NCBI RefSeq assembly: GCF_001676055.1
Contig: NZ_LZEX01000023.1
Location: 248,001-312,000 of the forward strand
Length of the DNA stretch: 64,000 nucleotides
Origin: Morganella psychrotolerans
GTDB lineage: Bacteria; Pseudomonadota; Gammaproteobacteria; Enterobacterales; Enterobacteriaceae
Reading direction: 5' to 3'
Shown: positions 1 to 11,992 of the stretch, in pieces
Position numbering within the stretch: the stretch's first letter is position 1
Layout: the number at the start of each line of letters is the position of its first letter
The notes under the pieces: model-generated
What the model was told of the DNA's origin: nothing
Seen by the model: the letters and a program-made list of their open reading frames with translations, nothing else
Databases searched by the model: none
Made by a program: the position numbers and the translations under genes

Positions 1-140
1 TTGAGCAGCGCCACATCTGTGCCGTTAATTTGTCCGGTATAGATTTCACAACCGCCGTGACTGAGGGTTTGCATGTTGGTAATCTGATTACGCAGCAGGG
101 TTACTTCCTGCTCCATCGCACCTATGATACCGACTTTCAT
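1..140 (-). CDS. mtnN: 5'-methylthioadenosine/S-adenosylhomocysteine nucleosidase, N-terminal part
   Basis: Only the first 46 codons lie in the window; the rest runs off the left edge. The N-terminus reads [20 protein letters not shown], followed by a GGCEIYTGQ segment, which is the characteristic start of MtnN (Pfs). The family cleaves adenine from methylthioadenosine and S-adenosylhomocysteine, feeding methionine salvage and the activated methyl cycle, and makes the precursor of autoinducer-2. It is divergent from dgt across 138 bp, the same arrangement as in E. coli. The active site lies outside the window, so function is assigned from the N-terminus and from synteny. Confidence 0.9.
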   Translation of the reverse strand, partial: MKVGIIGAMEQEVTLLRNQITNMQTLSHGGCEIYTGQINGTDVALL

Positions 141-278
141 TATGTCATACTCCCTGAATAGAAATTGAACTGCAGAATAGCGAATCAGCAACAGTTTATC
201 ACTGAATCCCGGCGGAATGTGTCTTTTCCCGTCCGTCAGAATGTCACGCCGCGGGCTGAATAGAAAGACGGAGGCAAT

Positions 279-1796
279 GTGCCGGTAATTGATTTTAAAA
301 AGAAGCTGAATTTTCACCGCCAGTTCGGACCGCAATCTGAAATATGTGCTGAAGAACATATTGTTAATCAGGCATTTGAAAGTGATCGCGGGCGTATTAT
401 CAATTCTGCCGCTATCCGCCGGCTGCAACAAAAAACCCAGGTATTCCCGCTTGAACGCAACTCGGCTGTCCGCAGCCGCCTGACGCATTCGCTTGAAGTT
501 CAGCAGGTGGGGCGCTATATCGCCAAAACGATCCTCCGTCAGTTAAAACAGGCGGGAAAGCTTGCGGAGTATGGTCTGGATGAGCGCCCTGATGCCTTTG
601 AGAGTGTCGTCGAAATGGCCTGCCTGATGCATGACATCGGCAACCCGCCGTTCGGGCACTTTGGCGAGGCCGCTATTCAAAAATGGTTCAGTACGCTGCT
701 GGGTGAACCGCACAGTGAAAATGAAGCAGAAGACAATTGTCAGATTGCGGTACTGAAACTGACCGGAAATCCGCAGGCAGATGAACTGCGGCGCATATTG
801 CGCCGGGATTTGTGTCAGTTTGAGGGCAATGCGCAGGGGATCAGAATGGCGCATCATCTGCTGAAACTTAACCTGACCTTTGCTCAGCTCGGTAGTGTGC
901 TGAAATATACCCGGCCTGCGTATCAGCAGTCATCTGTACCGGATGAATTCAGCTATCTGACGAAAAAACCGGGTTATTACTGGTCTGAAAACGCCCTGAT
1001 CCTGCGGCTGCGTGAAGAACTGCAACTCGGCGAATTCTGCCGCTTTCCGCTCTGTTATATTATGGAAGCGGCGGATGATATCTCTTATTGCATTGCGGAT
1101 CTGGATGATGCTGTGGAAAAAGGCATTCTGACGCCGGACTCCCTGGTTGATTATCTGCGCCTGGAGTGGCGGGCACTGGAGGGAGATCCTGATTCAGCCC
1201 TGTTCAGCGAAACCGTGGAGCGTGCATATACCTCGCTTGCGCGCGATCATCACCGCAGCGCTCAGGATCAGTTTTTTATGTATTTGCGGGTGTATATCAC
1301 CAATAAACTGGTGCCCTGTGCGGCGCAGCGGTTTATTGATAATCTCCCGGCGCTGTTTGACGGCACCTATAATCAGGCGCTGCTGGAAGATAAAAGTGAA
1401 GAACACCGCCTGCTGAAAACCCTGAAACGTGTTGCCTTTAAGTATGTATTTACGCATCACGAAGTGGAAGAACTGGAATTACAGGGATTTAAAATTATTA
1501 ATGGTCTTCTGGATTTTTACCGGCCGCTGTTAATGATGTCCGGTCCCGACTTTGCAGAACTCGTCCGTGAAAACTTCCATAAACGCTATTTTATTGAAAC
1601 CAGACTGTTGCATAAACTGTCCCGCAAACAGAGAGCGGCATACAGTGAAGCCGTGGAAGCGCTGGCAGATAAACCGGAAGATGAACGGAGCATATCGGAA
1701 TTTTATTACCGCGCCCGGCTGATTCAGGATTATATCAGCGGAATGACCGACCATTATGCTTATGAAGAATACCGGCGCTTTTCCGTTTGTCAGTAA
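279..1796 (+). CDS. dgt: Deoxyguanosinetriphosphate triphosphohydrolase
   Basis: 505 aa, the usual length for enterobacterial Dgt. The family hydrolyses dGTP to deoxyguanosine and triphosphate as a hexamer. The HD-domain metal ligands are visible: His70 in [14 protein letters not shown] and the His118-Asp119 pair in [17 protein letters not shown]. The conserved [10 protein letters not shown] block lies near residue 34, and the C-terminus has the QDYISGMTD signature. The start is a GTG preceded by a GGAGG Shine-Dalgarno; an ATG two bases earlier is out of frame. It is divergently paired with mtnN, as in E. coli. Confidence 0.96.
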   Translation: MPVIDFKKKLNFHRQFGPQSEICAEEHIVNQAFESDRGRIINSAAIRRLQQKTQVFPLERNSAVRSRLTHSLEVQQVGRYIAKTILRQLKQAGKLAEYGLDERPDAFESVVEMACLMHDIGNPPFGHFGEAAIQKWFSTLLGEPHSENEAEDNCQIAVLKLTGNPQADELRRILRRDLCQFEGNAQGIRMAHHLLKLNLTFAQLGSVLKYTRPAYQQSSVPDEFSYLTKKPGYYWSENALILRLREELQLGEFCRFPLCYIMEAADDISYCIADLDDAVEKGILTPDSLVDYLRLEWRALEGDPDSALFSETVERAYTSLARDHHRSAQDQFFMYLRVYITNKLVPCAAQRFIDNLPALFDGTYNQALLEDKSEEHRLLKTLKRVAFKYVFTHHEVEELELQGFKIINGLLDFYRPLLMMSGPDFAELVRENFHKRYFIETRLLHKLSRKQRAAYSEAVEALADKPEDERSISEFYYRARLIQDYISGMTDHYAYEEYRRFSVCQ

Positions 1797-1903
1797 CCTG
1801 CTGATTAATGACATAACAATTCCTGTTCATTATTTCTGGTATTGTTGCTACGATTAATCAACAGGTGTTGTTGAAATAGATGCACTGTATTCAGTGCGGA
1901 ATA

Positions 1904-1944
1904 GTTGTTATTTTATAAAGTAACAACAGCATAAATTGCTGTTG
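1904..1944 (+). promoter_or_regulatory. Two overlapping, mutually exclusive hairpins upstream of the GCS2-type gene
   Basis: The 273 bp between dgt and the next gene is AT-rich. In it a 7-bp stem (1904-1910 with 1921-1927) shares bases with an 8-bp stem (1924-1931 with 1937-1944), so both cannot form at once. This looks like an attenuator-style switch, but the stems are short and AT-rich and there is no U-tract, so chance is possible. No clear promoter was identified. Confidence 0.25.
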
Positions 1945-2069
1945 AAATGTTAATTAATATAAAGTGATTAGTTATTATCTGTGCATCATATTATCGCTGT
2001 CTGAATAGCGTTCAGATGCAATAGATACAATAAAATACAATAAAGGTATTAACCGGGATTACATCGCTT

Positions 2070-3191
2070 ATGCAAAAAGAGTATCGGGTCGGGATTGAGT
2101 TTGAATATTGGCTGACACAGTACCGGGATAAACGTGCCGCGGGTATTAAATCCTTTGACAATATTACCTTATCAGAACTGGCACCGGCGCTGGATAACCG
2201 CCCGGGACTGGATGATGAATCTCTGCATAAAGGCGACGCAGGTATTAAGGCCGGTTACTGGTATGTTGAAGGCGATGAGCGCTTTTCAACGACAGGAAAG
2301 CTTACCGGGCAGGTGATTAAAGGCATTGAAATTCGCACGCCGCCTGCGGCATCGGTTACGGATGCGCTGACAGCATTACAGACTATCGAGGCGCAACTGA
2401 GTGAGCGCCTGCGTCTCTGCGGGCTGGGATTGGCGATCAGCGCTTATCACCCGGTATCACCGCGCTATCAGTTTACCCCGCCGCTCAATGACTGGGAAAA
2501 GGCATTTCGTGAAGAACATTCCGCTTTTCATCATGCGGATTTGGTAATGCAGACCTGCGGACCGGACGTTAATATCTCCGTGCCGGAAATGAGTGATGCC
2601 CGTGTTGTACAGGCTGTTGAAAAACTAACCTTTTTTGCACCTTATCTGGTCGCGTTATCTCTGAACGGCCCGATAGAGAACGGACAGCTGTGGGGCGGAT
2701 TGTCACGGCGGACGGCGCTGCGCAGTTGTCATCGCCCGTCATGCAAAGGATTTCTGACAAACGCGGCGGTGTATCCGCATGATTTTATTTATCCGGCGCG
2801 AAATGAGAATGAACACGGGCGAATTGAATTTAAAGCCTTTGATGCCGTACCTGATCCGGTGCTGCTGGGCGCATTTTGCGCGTGGATCCTGGGGCTGGTA
2901 CTGGATGATACCATCTCGTTTAACTATGGCGTGCAGCCCGATGCCCTGTTTAAAGCTATTGCCCGTGACCCGTTTGCGGATCTGACAGTATCAACAGTCG
3001 TTGAAACATTGCTGAATGCCGCAAAGCGGGCACTGGAGCAGCACGGTCTGCTGAACGAAGCGCAGCGCCTGACATTACTCAGTGAACGCCTGGCCGCTAA
3101 AATGACCCCGGCTGATGAGGCTGTTACCCGTTTTCTTACCAACGGGGAATTAATGCATTTCGGCGGGCTGTGGCCGGATTCAGTAAAATAA
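2070..3191 (+). CDS. GCS2-family (glutamate-cysteine ligase-like) carboxylate-amine ligase
   Basis: 373 aa. An N-terminal GIEFEYWL (residues 8-15), a central GPDVNIS segment and RIEFKAFD near residues 250-257 resemble the acidic metal- and ATP-binding motifs of the GCS2/YbdK-type carboxylate-amine ligase superfamily. Members join an amino acid's carboxylate to an amine using ATP; the substrate here is unknown. It is a monocistronic gene ending at an ERIC element and a terminator. It is not the normal gshA, which is larger and has a different sequence. I do not recognise a characterised orthologue, so the family is moderately supported and the specific reaction is not. Confidence 0.55.
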   Translation: MQKEYRVGIEFEYWLTQYRDKRAAGIKSFDNITLSELAPALDNRPGLDDESLHKGDAGIKAGYWYVEGDERFSTTGKLTGQVIKGIEIRTPPAASVTDALTALQTIEAQLSERLRLCGLGLAISAYHPVSPRYQFTPPLNDWEKAFREEHSAFHHADLVMQTCGPDVNISVPEMSDARVVQAVEKLTFFAPYLVALSLNGPIENGQLWGGLSRRTALRSCHRPSCKGFLTNAAVYPHDFIYPARNENEHGRIEFKAFDAVPDPVLLGAFCAWILGLVLDDTISFNYGVQPDALFKAIARDPFADLTVSTVVETLLNAAKRALEQHGLLNEAQRLTLLSERLAAKMTPADEAVTRFLTNGELMHFGGLWPDSVK

Positions 3192-3205
3192 ATCCAGTGT
3201 CATAT

Positions 3206-3329
3206 ATACCCAACGTCATTCAAGATGCAGGCAGGCGGCAAGGGAAAACAGACGGGGAGCATACATTAGTATGTGACCCGGCTGGTTGAGTGCAGCCAAC
3301 GAACCTGCAGTTTGAATGAATAAGGGTAT
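3206..3329 (+). repeat. ERIC element, full length (124 bp)
   Basis: Imperfect palindrome with ends ATACCCAACGTCATTCAA and TTGAATGAATAAGGGTAT, containing GGCGGCAAG, GGGGAGCATACAT, AGTATGTGACC and CAGCCAACG, the divergent core of the enterobacterial repetitive intergenic consensus. It lies 14 bp downstream of the GCS2-type gene. Confidence 0.85.
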
Positions 3330-3351
3330 CAGTACACATTTTAAAACCCAT

Positions 3352-3390
3352 AAAAAGAGTCGTTATTATTCTTAATAGCGGCTTTTTTTA
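3352..3390 (+). terminator. Rho-independent terminator for the GCS2-type gene
   Basis: A 10-bp stem (3358-3367 with 3374-3383, two G-U pairs) is followed by a run of seven T. It sits just after the ERIC element, so the ERIC is transcribed with the upstream gene. Confidence 0.75.
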
Positions 3391-3691
3391 TGATAAAAAA
3401 CAGGACGGTAAGTTCACGTAAATTTATTATTAATCGGGCGTTAATGTTGTGTATTATTTAATTTATCATTATTGTATCGGGCGTTATAAATAACAAAATT
3501 AAAAACATAGATGTATATAGACATATATAGATAAATATCGTTTATGCTTTTAACAAATAATGCTAAGGCGCTATCCGGCCTTATGATATGATTTATGTGA
3601 TCCGCAAAGTGTGATGCAGCCGAATAATCCATTGGTCAATGCGTCACTTTATGGGAAAATCACCGGCCTCACAGACTAAGTTTCTATCACT
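3391..3691. other. AT-rich intergenic spacer before rlmD
   Basis: About 300 bp with no convincing gene. It includes a stretch of loosely repeated ATATAGA/ATAGATA words near 3505-3540. The rlmD promoter must lie here, but I could not pick it out with confidence. Confidence 0.5.
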
Positions 3692-5032
3692 ATGGCGCAA
3701 TTTTATTCTCAGCCCCGTCAGACCCCGCGGCAGTCACGGACTGTTACGGTAACTGCTGACTCTCTCGATGCCCAAGGGCAGGGTATTGCCCGCCTTCAGG
3801 GAAAGACGGTTTTTATCCCTGATTTGATGCCGGAAGAATCCGCTCAGGTCAGACTGACTGACGAAAAACGCCATTACGCCAAAGGTGTGGTGGTTAAGCG
3901 TCTGTCAGATAACCCGGCACGCCGTAAGCCGCTGTGCCGCTACGCCGGTCAGTGCGGCGGATGTCAGCAGCAGCATATTCCTGTTGCCATGCAGCGTGAC
4001 ACCAAAGCGGCGTATCTTGCCTATTTGCTTACCCGTGAAACCGGAACTGAATGCGGACCGGTCACAGTACTTGCCGGTGAAGAATACGGCTACCGCCGCC
4101 GGGCGCGGCTGGCACTGATGTATTCCCCGAAAACACAGCAACTGACCATGGGATTCCGTCAGGCACAGAGTAAATCGCTGGTGGCGGTGAAACACTGCCC
4201 GGTGCTGGTGCCGCGTCTGGATGCGTTATTATCACCGCTGAGTGCCTGTCTGTCGTCCCTGTCAGCTGCACCGGAACTGGGTCATGCGGAGCTTGTGGAT
4301 ACGCAGGACGGGCCACTGCTGGTGCTGCGTCATCTGGCACCGCTGAATGAGGCGGACATGTCCGTCCTGACTGCATTTTGTGCAACACATAGTGTGGCAC
4401 TGTATTTACAGGGCAGTCATGATGAGCCGCCTGTTGCTGTTTGTGCGCAGCACACTGCATATTATTCGGTAGCCGGGTTAAAATTACAGTTCAGCCCGCA
4501 GGATTTTATCCAGGTAAACGGTGAACTGAATGAGATAATGGTAGCTCAGGCACTGAACTGGTTGGAGCTGACAAAACACGATCGCGTGTTAGATCTCTTC
4601 TGTGGCATGGGCAACTTTACCTTGCCGGTTGCACAACGTGCCGCAGATGTTGTGGGTGTGGAGGGCGTGGAAGCGCTGGTCCGTACCGCTAAGGAGAATG
4701 CGCGTTGTAATAATCTGGCGAACGCCACATTTTATCACGCCGATTTATCGCAGGATATGACCCGTGAGCCGTGGGCGGCTCAAGGGTTCAGTAAGATTTT
4801 ATTAGATCCGGCACGCGCCGGTGCGGCAGAGATGATGCCGCATATTGTTGCGCTTTGCCCTGAGCGTATTGTTTATGTTTCCTGTAATCCCACCACACTT
4901 GCGCGGGATAGTCAGGTTCTGCATGATGCCGGGTATTACCGGAATGCTGTCTGTATGCTGGACATGTTTCCGCAAACCGGCCATCTGGAGTCGATGGTGC
5001 TGTTCACAAAAACACCACCGGTCAGTCAGTAG
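3692..5032 (+). CDS. rlmD: 23S rRNA (uracil-1939-C5)-methyltransferase
   Basis: 446 aa. An N-terminal TRAM domain (about residues 15-75) precedes a four-cysteine iron-sulfur site (CRYAGQCGGC near residues 82-91, with a further Cys at CPVL), and a C-terminal Rossmann methyltransferase has the SAM motif DLFCGMGNFTLP and the catalytic-cysteine motif YVSCNPTTLARD. The family methylates U1939 of 23S rRNA. It lies nine bases upstream of relA in the same direction, as in E. coli, so the two are probably cotranscribed. Confidence 0.96.
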   Translation: MAQFYSQPRQTPRQSRTVTVTADSLDAQGQGIARLQGKTVFIPDLMPEESAQVRLTDEKRHYAKGVVVKRLSDNPARRKPLCRYAGQCGGCQQQHIPVAMQRDTKAAYLAYLLTRETGTECGPVTVLAGEEYGYRRRARLALMYSPKTQQLTMGFRQAQSKSLVAVKHCPVLVPRLDALLSPLSACLSSLSAAPELGHAELVDTQDGPLLVLRHLAPLNEADMSVLTAFCATHSVALYLQGSHDEPPVAVCAQHTAYYSVAGLKLQFSPQDFIQVNGELNEIMVAQALNWLELTKHDRVLDLFCGMGNFTLPVAQRAADVVGVEGVEALVRTAKENARCNNLANATFYHADLSQDMTREPWAAQGFSKILLDPARAGAAEMMPHIVALCPERIVYVSCNPTTLARDSQVLHDAGYYRNAVCMLDMFPQTGHLESMVLFTKTPPVSQ

Positions 5033-5041
5033 GGAGAATTT

Positions 5042-7276
5042 ATGGTTGCGGTAAGAAGTGCGCATTTAACACCCGCCGGTGAATTTGATCCGGTTCACTG
5101 GATTAACAGTCTCGGGCTGCATGGTCCGGCAACGGGTGAAAAACTGGAACAAGTCTGGCATTACTGTCATCAGCAGGTTGATGGGCATCAGAATGCGGCG
5201 CTGTTGTTGGGGCGCGGTATTGAGATGGTGGAAATTTTATCCACCCTCAGTATGGATTTGGACAGTTTACGCGCAGCTCTGCTTTTTCCGCTGGCTGAGG
5301 CGGGCATCCTCAATGAGGAAAAGATAAGCGAGACCTTTGGTCCTGCTATCTGGCTGCTGGTCAAAGGCGTGATGGATATGGATGCTATCCGTCAGCTGAA
5401 AGCGACCCATAACGACGAAACCAGCTCTGTGCAGGTGGATAATATCCGCCGTATGCTGCTGTCGATGGTGGAAGATTTCCGCTGCGTGGTCATCAAACTG
5501 GCTGAGCGCATCGCCCATCTGCGGGAGGTCAAAGACGCCTGTGAAGATGAACGCATCCTGGCGGCCAAAGAGTGTTTTAACATTTATGCGCCGCTGGCAA
5601 ACCGCCTCGGGATCGGGCAACTGAAGTGGGAGCTGGAAGATTATTGCTTCCGCTACCTGCATTCCGATGATTATAAACGCATTGCCAGCCTGCTGCATGA
5701 GCGGCGTCTTGATCGCGAAGAGTATATCGACAACTTTGTCACCTCTTTGCGTAATGACATGAAAAAAGAAGATATTCAGGCTGAAATCTACGGGCGTCCG
5801 AAACATATTTACAGTATCTGGCGCAAGATGCAGAAAAAAGCACTCACATTTGATGAGCTTTTTGATGTCCGCGCGGTGCGGATTGTTGTCGAGCGTCTTC
5901 AGGATTGCTACGCGGCGCTGGGTATTGTCCATACACATTTCCGCCATCTGCCGGATGAGTTTGATGACTATGTGGCAAACCCGAAACCAAACGGTTATCA
6001 GTCAATTCATACTGTTGTATTAGGTCCGCAGGGCAAAACCCTGGAAATTCAGATCCGCACCCGTCAGATGCATGAAGATGCAGAGCTGGGGGTTGCCGCG
6101 CACTGGAAGTACAAAGAAGGTACGGCAGTCGCGGGTAAAACCGGCAGTTACGAGAACCGGATTGCCTGGCTGCGCAAACTTATCGCGTGGCAGGAAGAAA
6201 TGTCGGATTCCGGCGAAATGCTGGATGAAGTGCGCAGCCAGGTCTTTGATGATCGGGTTTACGTATTTACCCCTAAAGGTGATGTGGTGGATTTACCGGC
6301 CGGCTCCACGCCGCTGGATTTTGCCTATCATATCCACAGTGATGTGGGTCACCGCTGTATCGGGGCGAAAATCGGCGGTCGTATTGTGCCGTTCAGCTAT
6401 CTGTTACAGATGGGCGACCAGATTGAAGTGATCACCCAGAAACAGCCGAACCCGAGCCGTGACTGGCTGAATCCGAACCTGGGCTATGTCACCACCAGCC
6501 GCGGACGAGCTAAGATCCACAACTGGTTCCGCAAGCAGGATCGCGATAAAAATATTATTGCCGGACGTCAGATGCTGGATAACGAACTGGCGGCGCAGGA
6601 TCTCAGTCTGAAAGAAGCTGAAAAACTGCTGATCGCCCGTTATAACGTTCATTCTATTGATGAAGTCCTCGCAGGTATTGGTGTGGGTGATATCAGGATT
6701 AATCAGTTATCTAATTTCCTGCAAAGCAAACTGAATAAACCGACAGCCGAAGAAGCCGATCGCGAAGCACTGAAAACACTGGAAAAAGCCCCGCCTGCCA
6801 AACCGGCTCCGGCGCACCAGAACAGCGGGCGCATTGTGGTCGAGGGTGTCGGCAATCTGATGCACCATATTGCACGTTGCTGCCAGCCGATACCCGGCGA
6901 TAATATTACCGGGTTTATCACCAAAGGGCGCGGGATCTCCATCCACCGTGCCGACTGTGAGCAGTTGCTGGAGTTACAGGAACAGGCACCGGAGCGGCTG
7001 GTGGAAGCGGTCTGGAGCGCGAGCTACTCCAGTGGTTACTCACTGGTTGTCCGCGTGGTGGCGAATGATCGCAGCGGCCTGTTGCGGGATATCACCACCA
7101 TCCTTGCCAATGAAAAAGTCAATGTTCTGGGTGTGCGCAGTCACAGTGATGTAAAACAGCAGATAGCGACCATTGATATGGATGTGGAAATTTACAACAT
7201 CCAGACGCTCAGCCGCGTGCTGGTAAAACTGAGTCAGTTGCCGGATGTGATTGAGGCAAAACGGCATACACAGTGA
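5042..7276 (+). CDS. relA: GTP pyrophosphokinase (stringent response alarmone synthetase)
   Basis: 744 aa, the standard RelA length. The N-terminal pseudo-hydrolase domain has FPLAEAG where active hydrolases have an HD pair, so this is the monofunctional synthetase and not SpoT. The synthetase domain carries YGRPKHIYSIWRKM and the RelA-type EFDDY motif near residues 306-310. A TGS domain starts near residue 406 (VYVFTPKGD), then comes a zinc-finger region with CC, and an ACT domain from about residue 665 (YSLVVRVVANDRSG). It makes (p)ppGpp on stalled ribosomes during amino acid starvation. The start is an ATG after GGGAG. Confidence 0.97.
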   Translation: MVAVRSAHLTPAGEFDPVHWINSLGLHGPATGEKLEQVWHYCHQQVDGHQNAALLLGRGIEMVEILSTLSMDLDSLRAALLFPLAEAGILNEEKISETFGPAIWLLVKGVMDMDAIRQLKATHNDETSSVQVDNIRRMLLSMVEDFRCVVIKLAERIAHLREVKDACEDERILAAKECFNIYAPLANRLGIGQLKWELEDYCFRYLHSDDYKRIASLLHERRLDREEYIDNFVTSLRNDMKKEDIQAEIYGRPKHIYSIWRKMQKKALTFDELFDVRAVRIVVERLQDCYAALGIVHTHFRHLPDEFDDYVANPKPNGYQSIHTVVLGPQGKTLEIQIRTRQMHEDAELGVAAHWKYKEGTAVAGKTGSYENRIAWLRKLIAWQEEMSDSGEMLDEVRSQVFDDRVYVFTPKGDVVDLPAGSTPLDFAYHIHSDVGHRCIGAKIGGRIVPFSYLLQMGDQIEVITQKQPNPSRDWLNPNLGYVTTSRGRAKIHNWFRKQDRDKNIIAGRQMLDNELAAQDLSLKEAEKLLIARYNVHSIDEVLAGIGVGDIRINQLSNFLQSKLNKPTAEEADREALKTLEKAPPAKPAPAHQNSGRIVVEGVGNLMHHIARCCQPIPGDNITGFITKGRGISIHRADCEQLLELQEQAPERLVEAVWSASYSSGYSLVVRVVANDRSGLLRDITTILANEKVNVLGVRSHSDVKQQIATIDMDVEIYNIQTLSRVLVKLSQLPDVIEAKRHTQ

Positions 7277-7299
7277 TCCCGCAGAGGCTGTTTACTTAT

Positions 7300-7423
7300 A
7301 TACCCTTATTCATTCAAACCGCAGGGTCTGGGCGGCATGAAACCAGCCGGGTCACATAGTTTATCTATGCTCCCCGTCTGATTTTCCTTGCCGCCTGCCT
7401 GCAATTTGAATGACGTTGGGTAT
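7300..7423 (-). repeat. ERIC element, full length, between relA and mazG
   Basis: Same 124-bp palindromic element as at 3206 but inverted, beginning ATACCCTTATTCATTCAAAC and ending GAATGACGTTGGGTAT. It starts 23 bp after the relA stop codon, where E. coli has mazE and mazF. Confidence 0.85.
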
Positions 7424-7491
7424 CGTATTCAGCCTCTGTGCTTTTTACTGACAACACATCTTCAGAAATAAAGTCTTCAGGAATAAATTCT

Positions 7492-8298
7492 ATGTCTGCA
7501 CCAATTGAGCGTCTGCTGACCATCATGTCACAACTGCGTGACCCGCAAAGCGGCTGTCCGTGGGATAAAGCGCAAACCTATGACACTATCGCGCCCTATA
7601 CGCTGGAAGAGACTTATGAGGTGCTGGATGCGATTGCACGCGCTGATTTTGATGATCTGAAAGGCGAGCTGGGTGATTTATTGTTCCAGGTGGTGTTTTA
7701 CGCGCAGATAGCACAGGAAGAAGGGCGTTTTGATTTCAGTGATATTGTGAATGCGGTCAGTGACAAATTAACCCGCCGCCACCCGCATATTTTTGCTAAA
7801 GAGCAGGGGATCAGTGCGGACGCCGCGATTTCCGGCTGGGAGCAGCGAAAAAGCAAAGAGCGGGCAGAAAAAGCACAATATTCATTGCTGGATGATATCC
7901 CCGTCAATCTGCCTGCACTGATGCGGGCGTATAAAATCCAGAAGCGCTGCGCGACAGTCGGGTTTGACTGGGACACACTGGCGCCGGTTCTCGGGAAAGT
8001 TTACGAAGAGCTGGACGAGGTGATGGAAGAAGTGAACCAGCCGCAGGTCAGTGACGAGCGGGTGGCGGAAGAGCTGGGCGACCTGTTGTTTGCTGTGGTG
8101 AATTTTTCCCGCCATCTGGGACACAAGCCGGAGATGGTGCTGCACAAGGCGTGCCGCAAGTTTGAAGCCCGTTTTCGTCAGGTGGAAACGCAGATTGCAG
8201 AGCAGGGGCTGACAATGGAGTCAGCAACACTTGCAGATATGGAGAAAAGTTGGCAGGATGTTAAATCCCGTGAGGTTGAGCTTAATGCTTTCAGCTAA
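7492..8298 (+). CDS. mazG: Nucleoside triphosphate pyrophosphohydrolase MazG
   Basis: 268 aa with two MazG helical repeats. The first has CPWDKAQT, LEETYEVLDAI and GELGDLLFQVV; the second has VYEELDEVMEEV and EELGDLLFAVVN, with the acidic magnesium ligands intact. It hydrolyses NTPs and dNTPs to NMP and pyrophosphate and is linked to ppGpp control in E. coli. The start was placed at MSAPIERLLTIM, which aligns with the E. coli start and follows a CAGGA; an earlier in-frame GTG would add 18 unconserved residues. Confidence 0.95.
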   Translation: MSAPIERLLTIMSQLRDPQSGCPWDKAQTYDTIAPYTLEETYEVLDAIARADFDDLKGELGDLLFQVVFYAQIAQEEGRFDFSDIVNAVSDKLTRRHPHIFAKEQGISADAAISGWEQRKSKERAEKAQYSLLDDIPVNLPALMRAYKIQKRCATVGFDWDTLAPVLGKVYEELDEVMEEVNQPQVSDERVAEELGDLLFAVVNFSRHLGHKPEMVLHKACRKFEARFRQVETQIAEQGLTMESATLADMEKSWQDVKSREVELNAFS

Positions 8299-8418
8299 TG
8301 ATTTACCAAGAGAATGAAAAGTTTTTTATTTTATGTAACCGATTGATTTTTTAGTGATAAAAGCCGGTTTTAACAGGGCGGAAGGTAACAGATGACCTAA
8401 ATGAGGCGACGAGATTAT

Positions 8419-8447
8419 TTGTCGGCAAAATAAGGTTAGGGTATACT
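8419..8447 (+). promoter_or_regulatory. Likely sigma-70 promoter of pyrG
   Basis: TTGTCG at 8419-8424 and TATACT at 8442-8447 are separated by 17 bp, near consensus, and lie 55 bp upstream of the pyrG ATG. Confidence 0.6.
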
Positions 8448-8487
8448 ATTTTCCCGTCCGGTTATCTCCATCATCTATTACACCTAA

Positions 8488-10140
<1,653 letters not shown>

Positions 10141-10147
10141 GATATGA

Positions 10148-11511
<1,364 letters not shown>

Positions 11512-11554
11512 TTTATCAGCTGAATTTATTTTGTGAATTCAGCCGGTGAGTGTT

Positions 11555-11590
11555 AAAAAGGTGTGTCCGTCGGACACGCCTTTTTTGTTT
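11555..11590 (+). terminator. Rho-independent terminator of eno
   Basis: A 9-bp GC-rich stem (11560-11568 with 11572-11580, one G-U pair) with a 3-base loop, preceded by five A and followed by six T. Confidence 0.9.
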
Positions 11591-11820
11591 CCGCTCTGAT
11601 GGTGTCTTACGAATATCCCCTCTGTCTTCATCCGTTTTCTCAATGAATAAAACTGGTCATTTATCCAACTATCACAAGTTTTTTTACTTGTTCTGTAGTT
11701 GCAGATCCCAAAACCAACGTTTTGTGATGTCTTTTGTCATTAATAGTTTTTATATTTCACATGAAGATAAATTGATTAACATTTTTAGCATTCGCGCAAA
11801 ATAACCGGTTGCTAAATTCT
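11591..11820. other. Intergenic spacer after eno
   Basis: AT-rich sequence between the eno terminator and an ERIC element. Open frames here have no family resemblance and no ribosome-binding site, so I call no gene. Confidence 0.5.
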
Positions 11821-11944
11821 ATACCCAACGTCATTCAAGTTGCAGGCAGGCGGCAAGCTCCGATTGCCGGGGAGCATACATCAGTATGTGACCCGGCTGG
11901 CTGACCACAGCCAACGAACCTGCAGTTTGAATGAATAAGGGTAT
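11821..11944 (+). repeat. ERIC element, full length
   Basis: 124-bp copy with ends ATACCCAACGTCATTCAA and TTGAATGAATAAGGGTAT, in the 5' leader region of the DASS transporter, 48 bp before its start codon. The transporter's promoter or leader therefore includes or abuts the repeat. Confidence 0.85.
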
Positions 11945-11992
11945 ATGGTGATCGGTTTCGTGAATGCTTTATATCAAACTGAGGGAATTATC

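Noticed and set aside
3500-3545. Tandem repeat or CRISPR-like array in the rlmD upstream region
   Set aside because: Only irregular ATATAGA-like words; no constant repeat and spacer structure. No CRISPR array was seen anywhere in the window.
4062-4460. 132-codon open frame antisense to rlmD
   Set aside because: Inside a conserved gene, proline- and histidine-rich product without known pattern.
11550-11804. 84-codon open frame after eno
   Set aside because: It begins within the eno terminator hairpin and has no ribosome-binding site.
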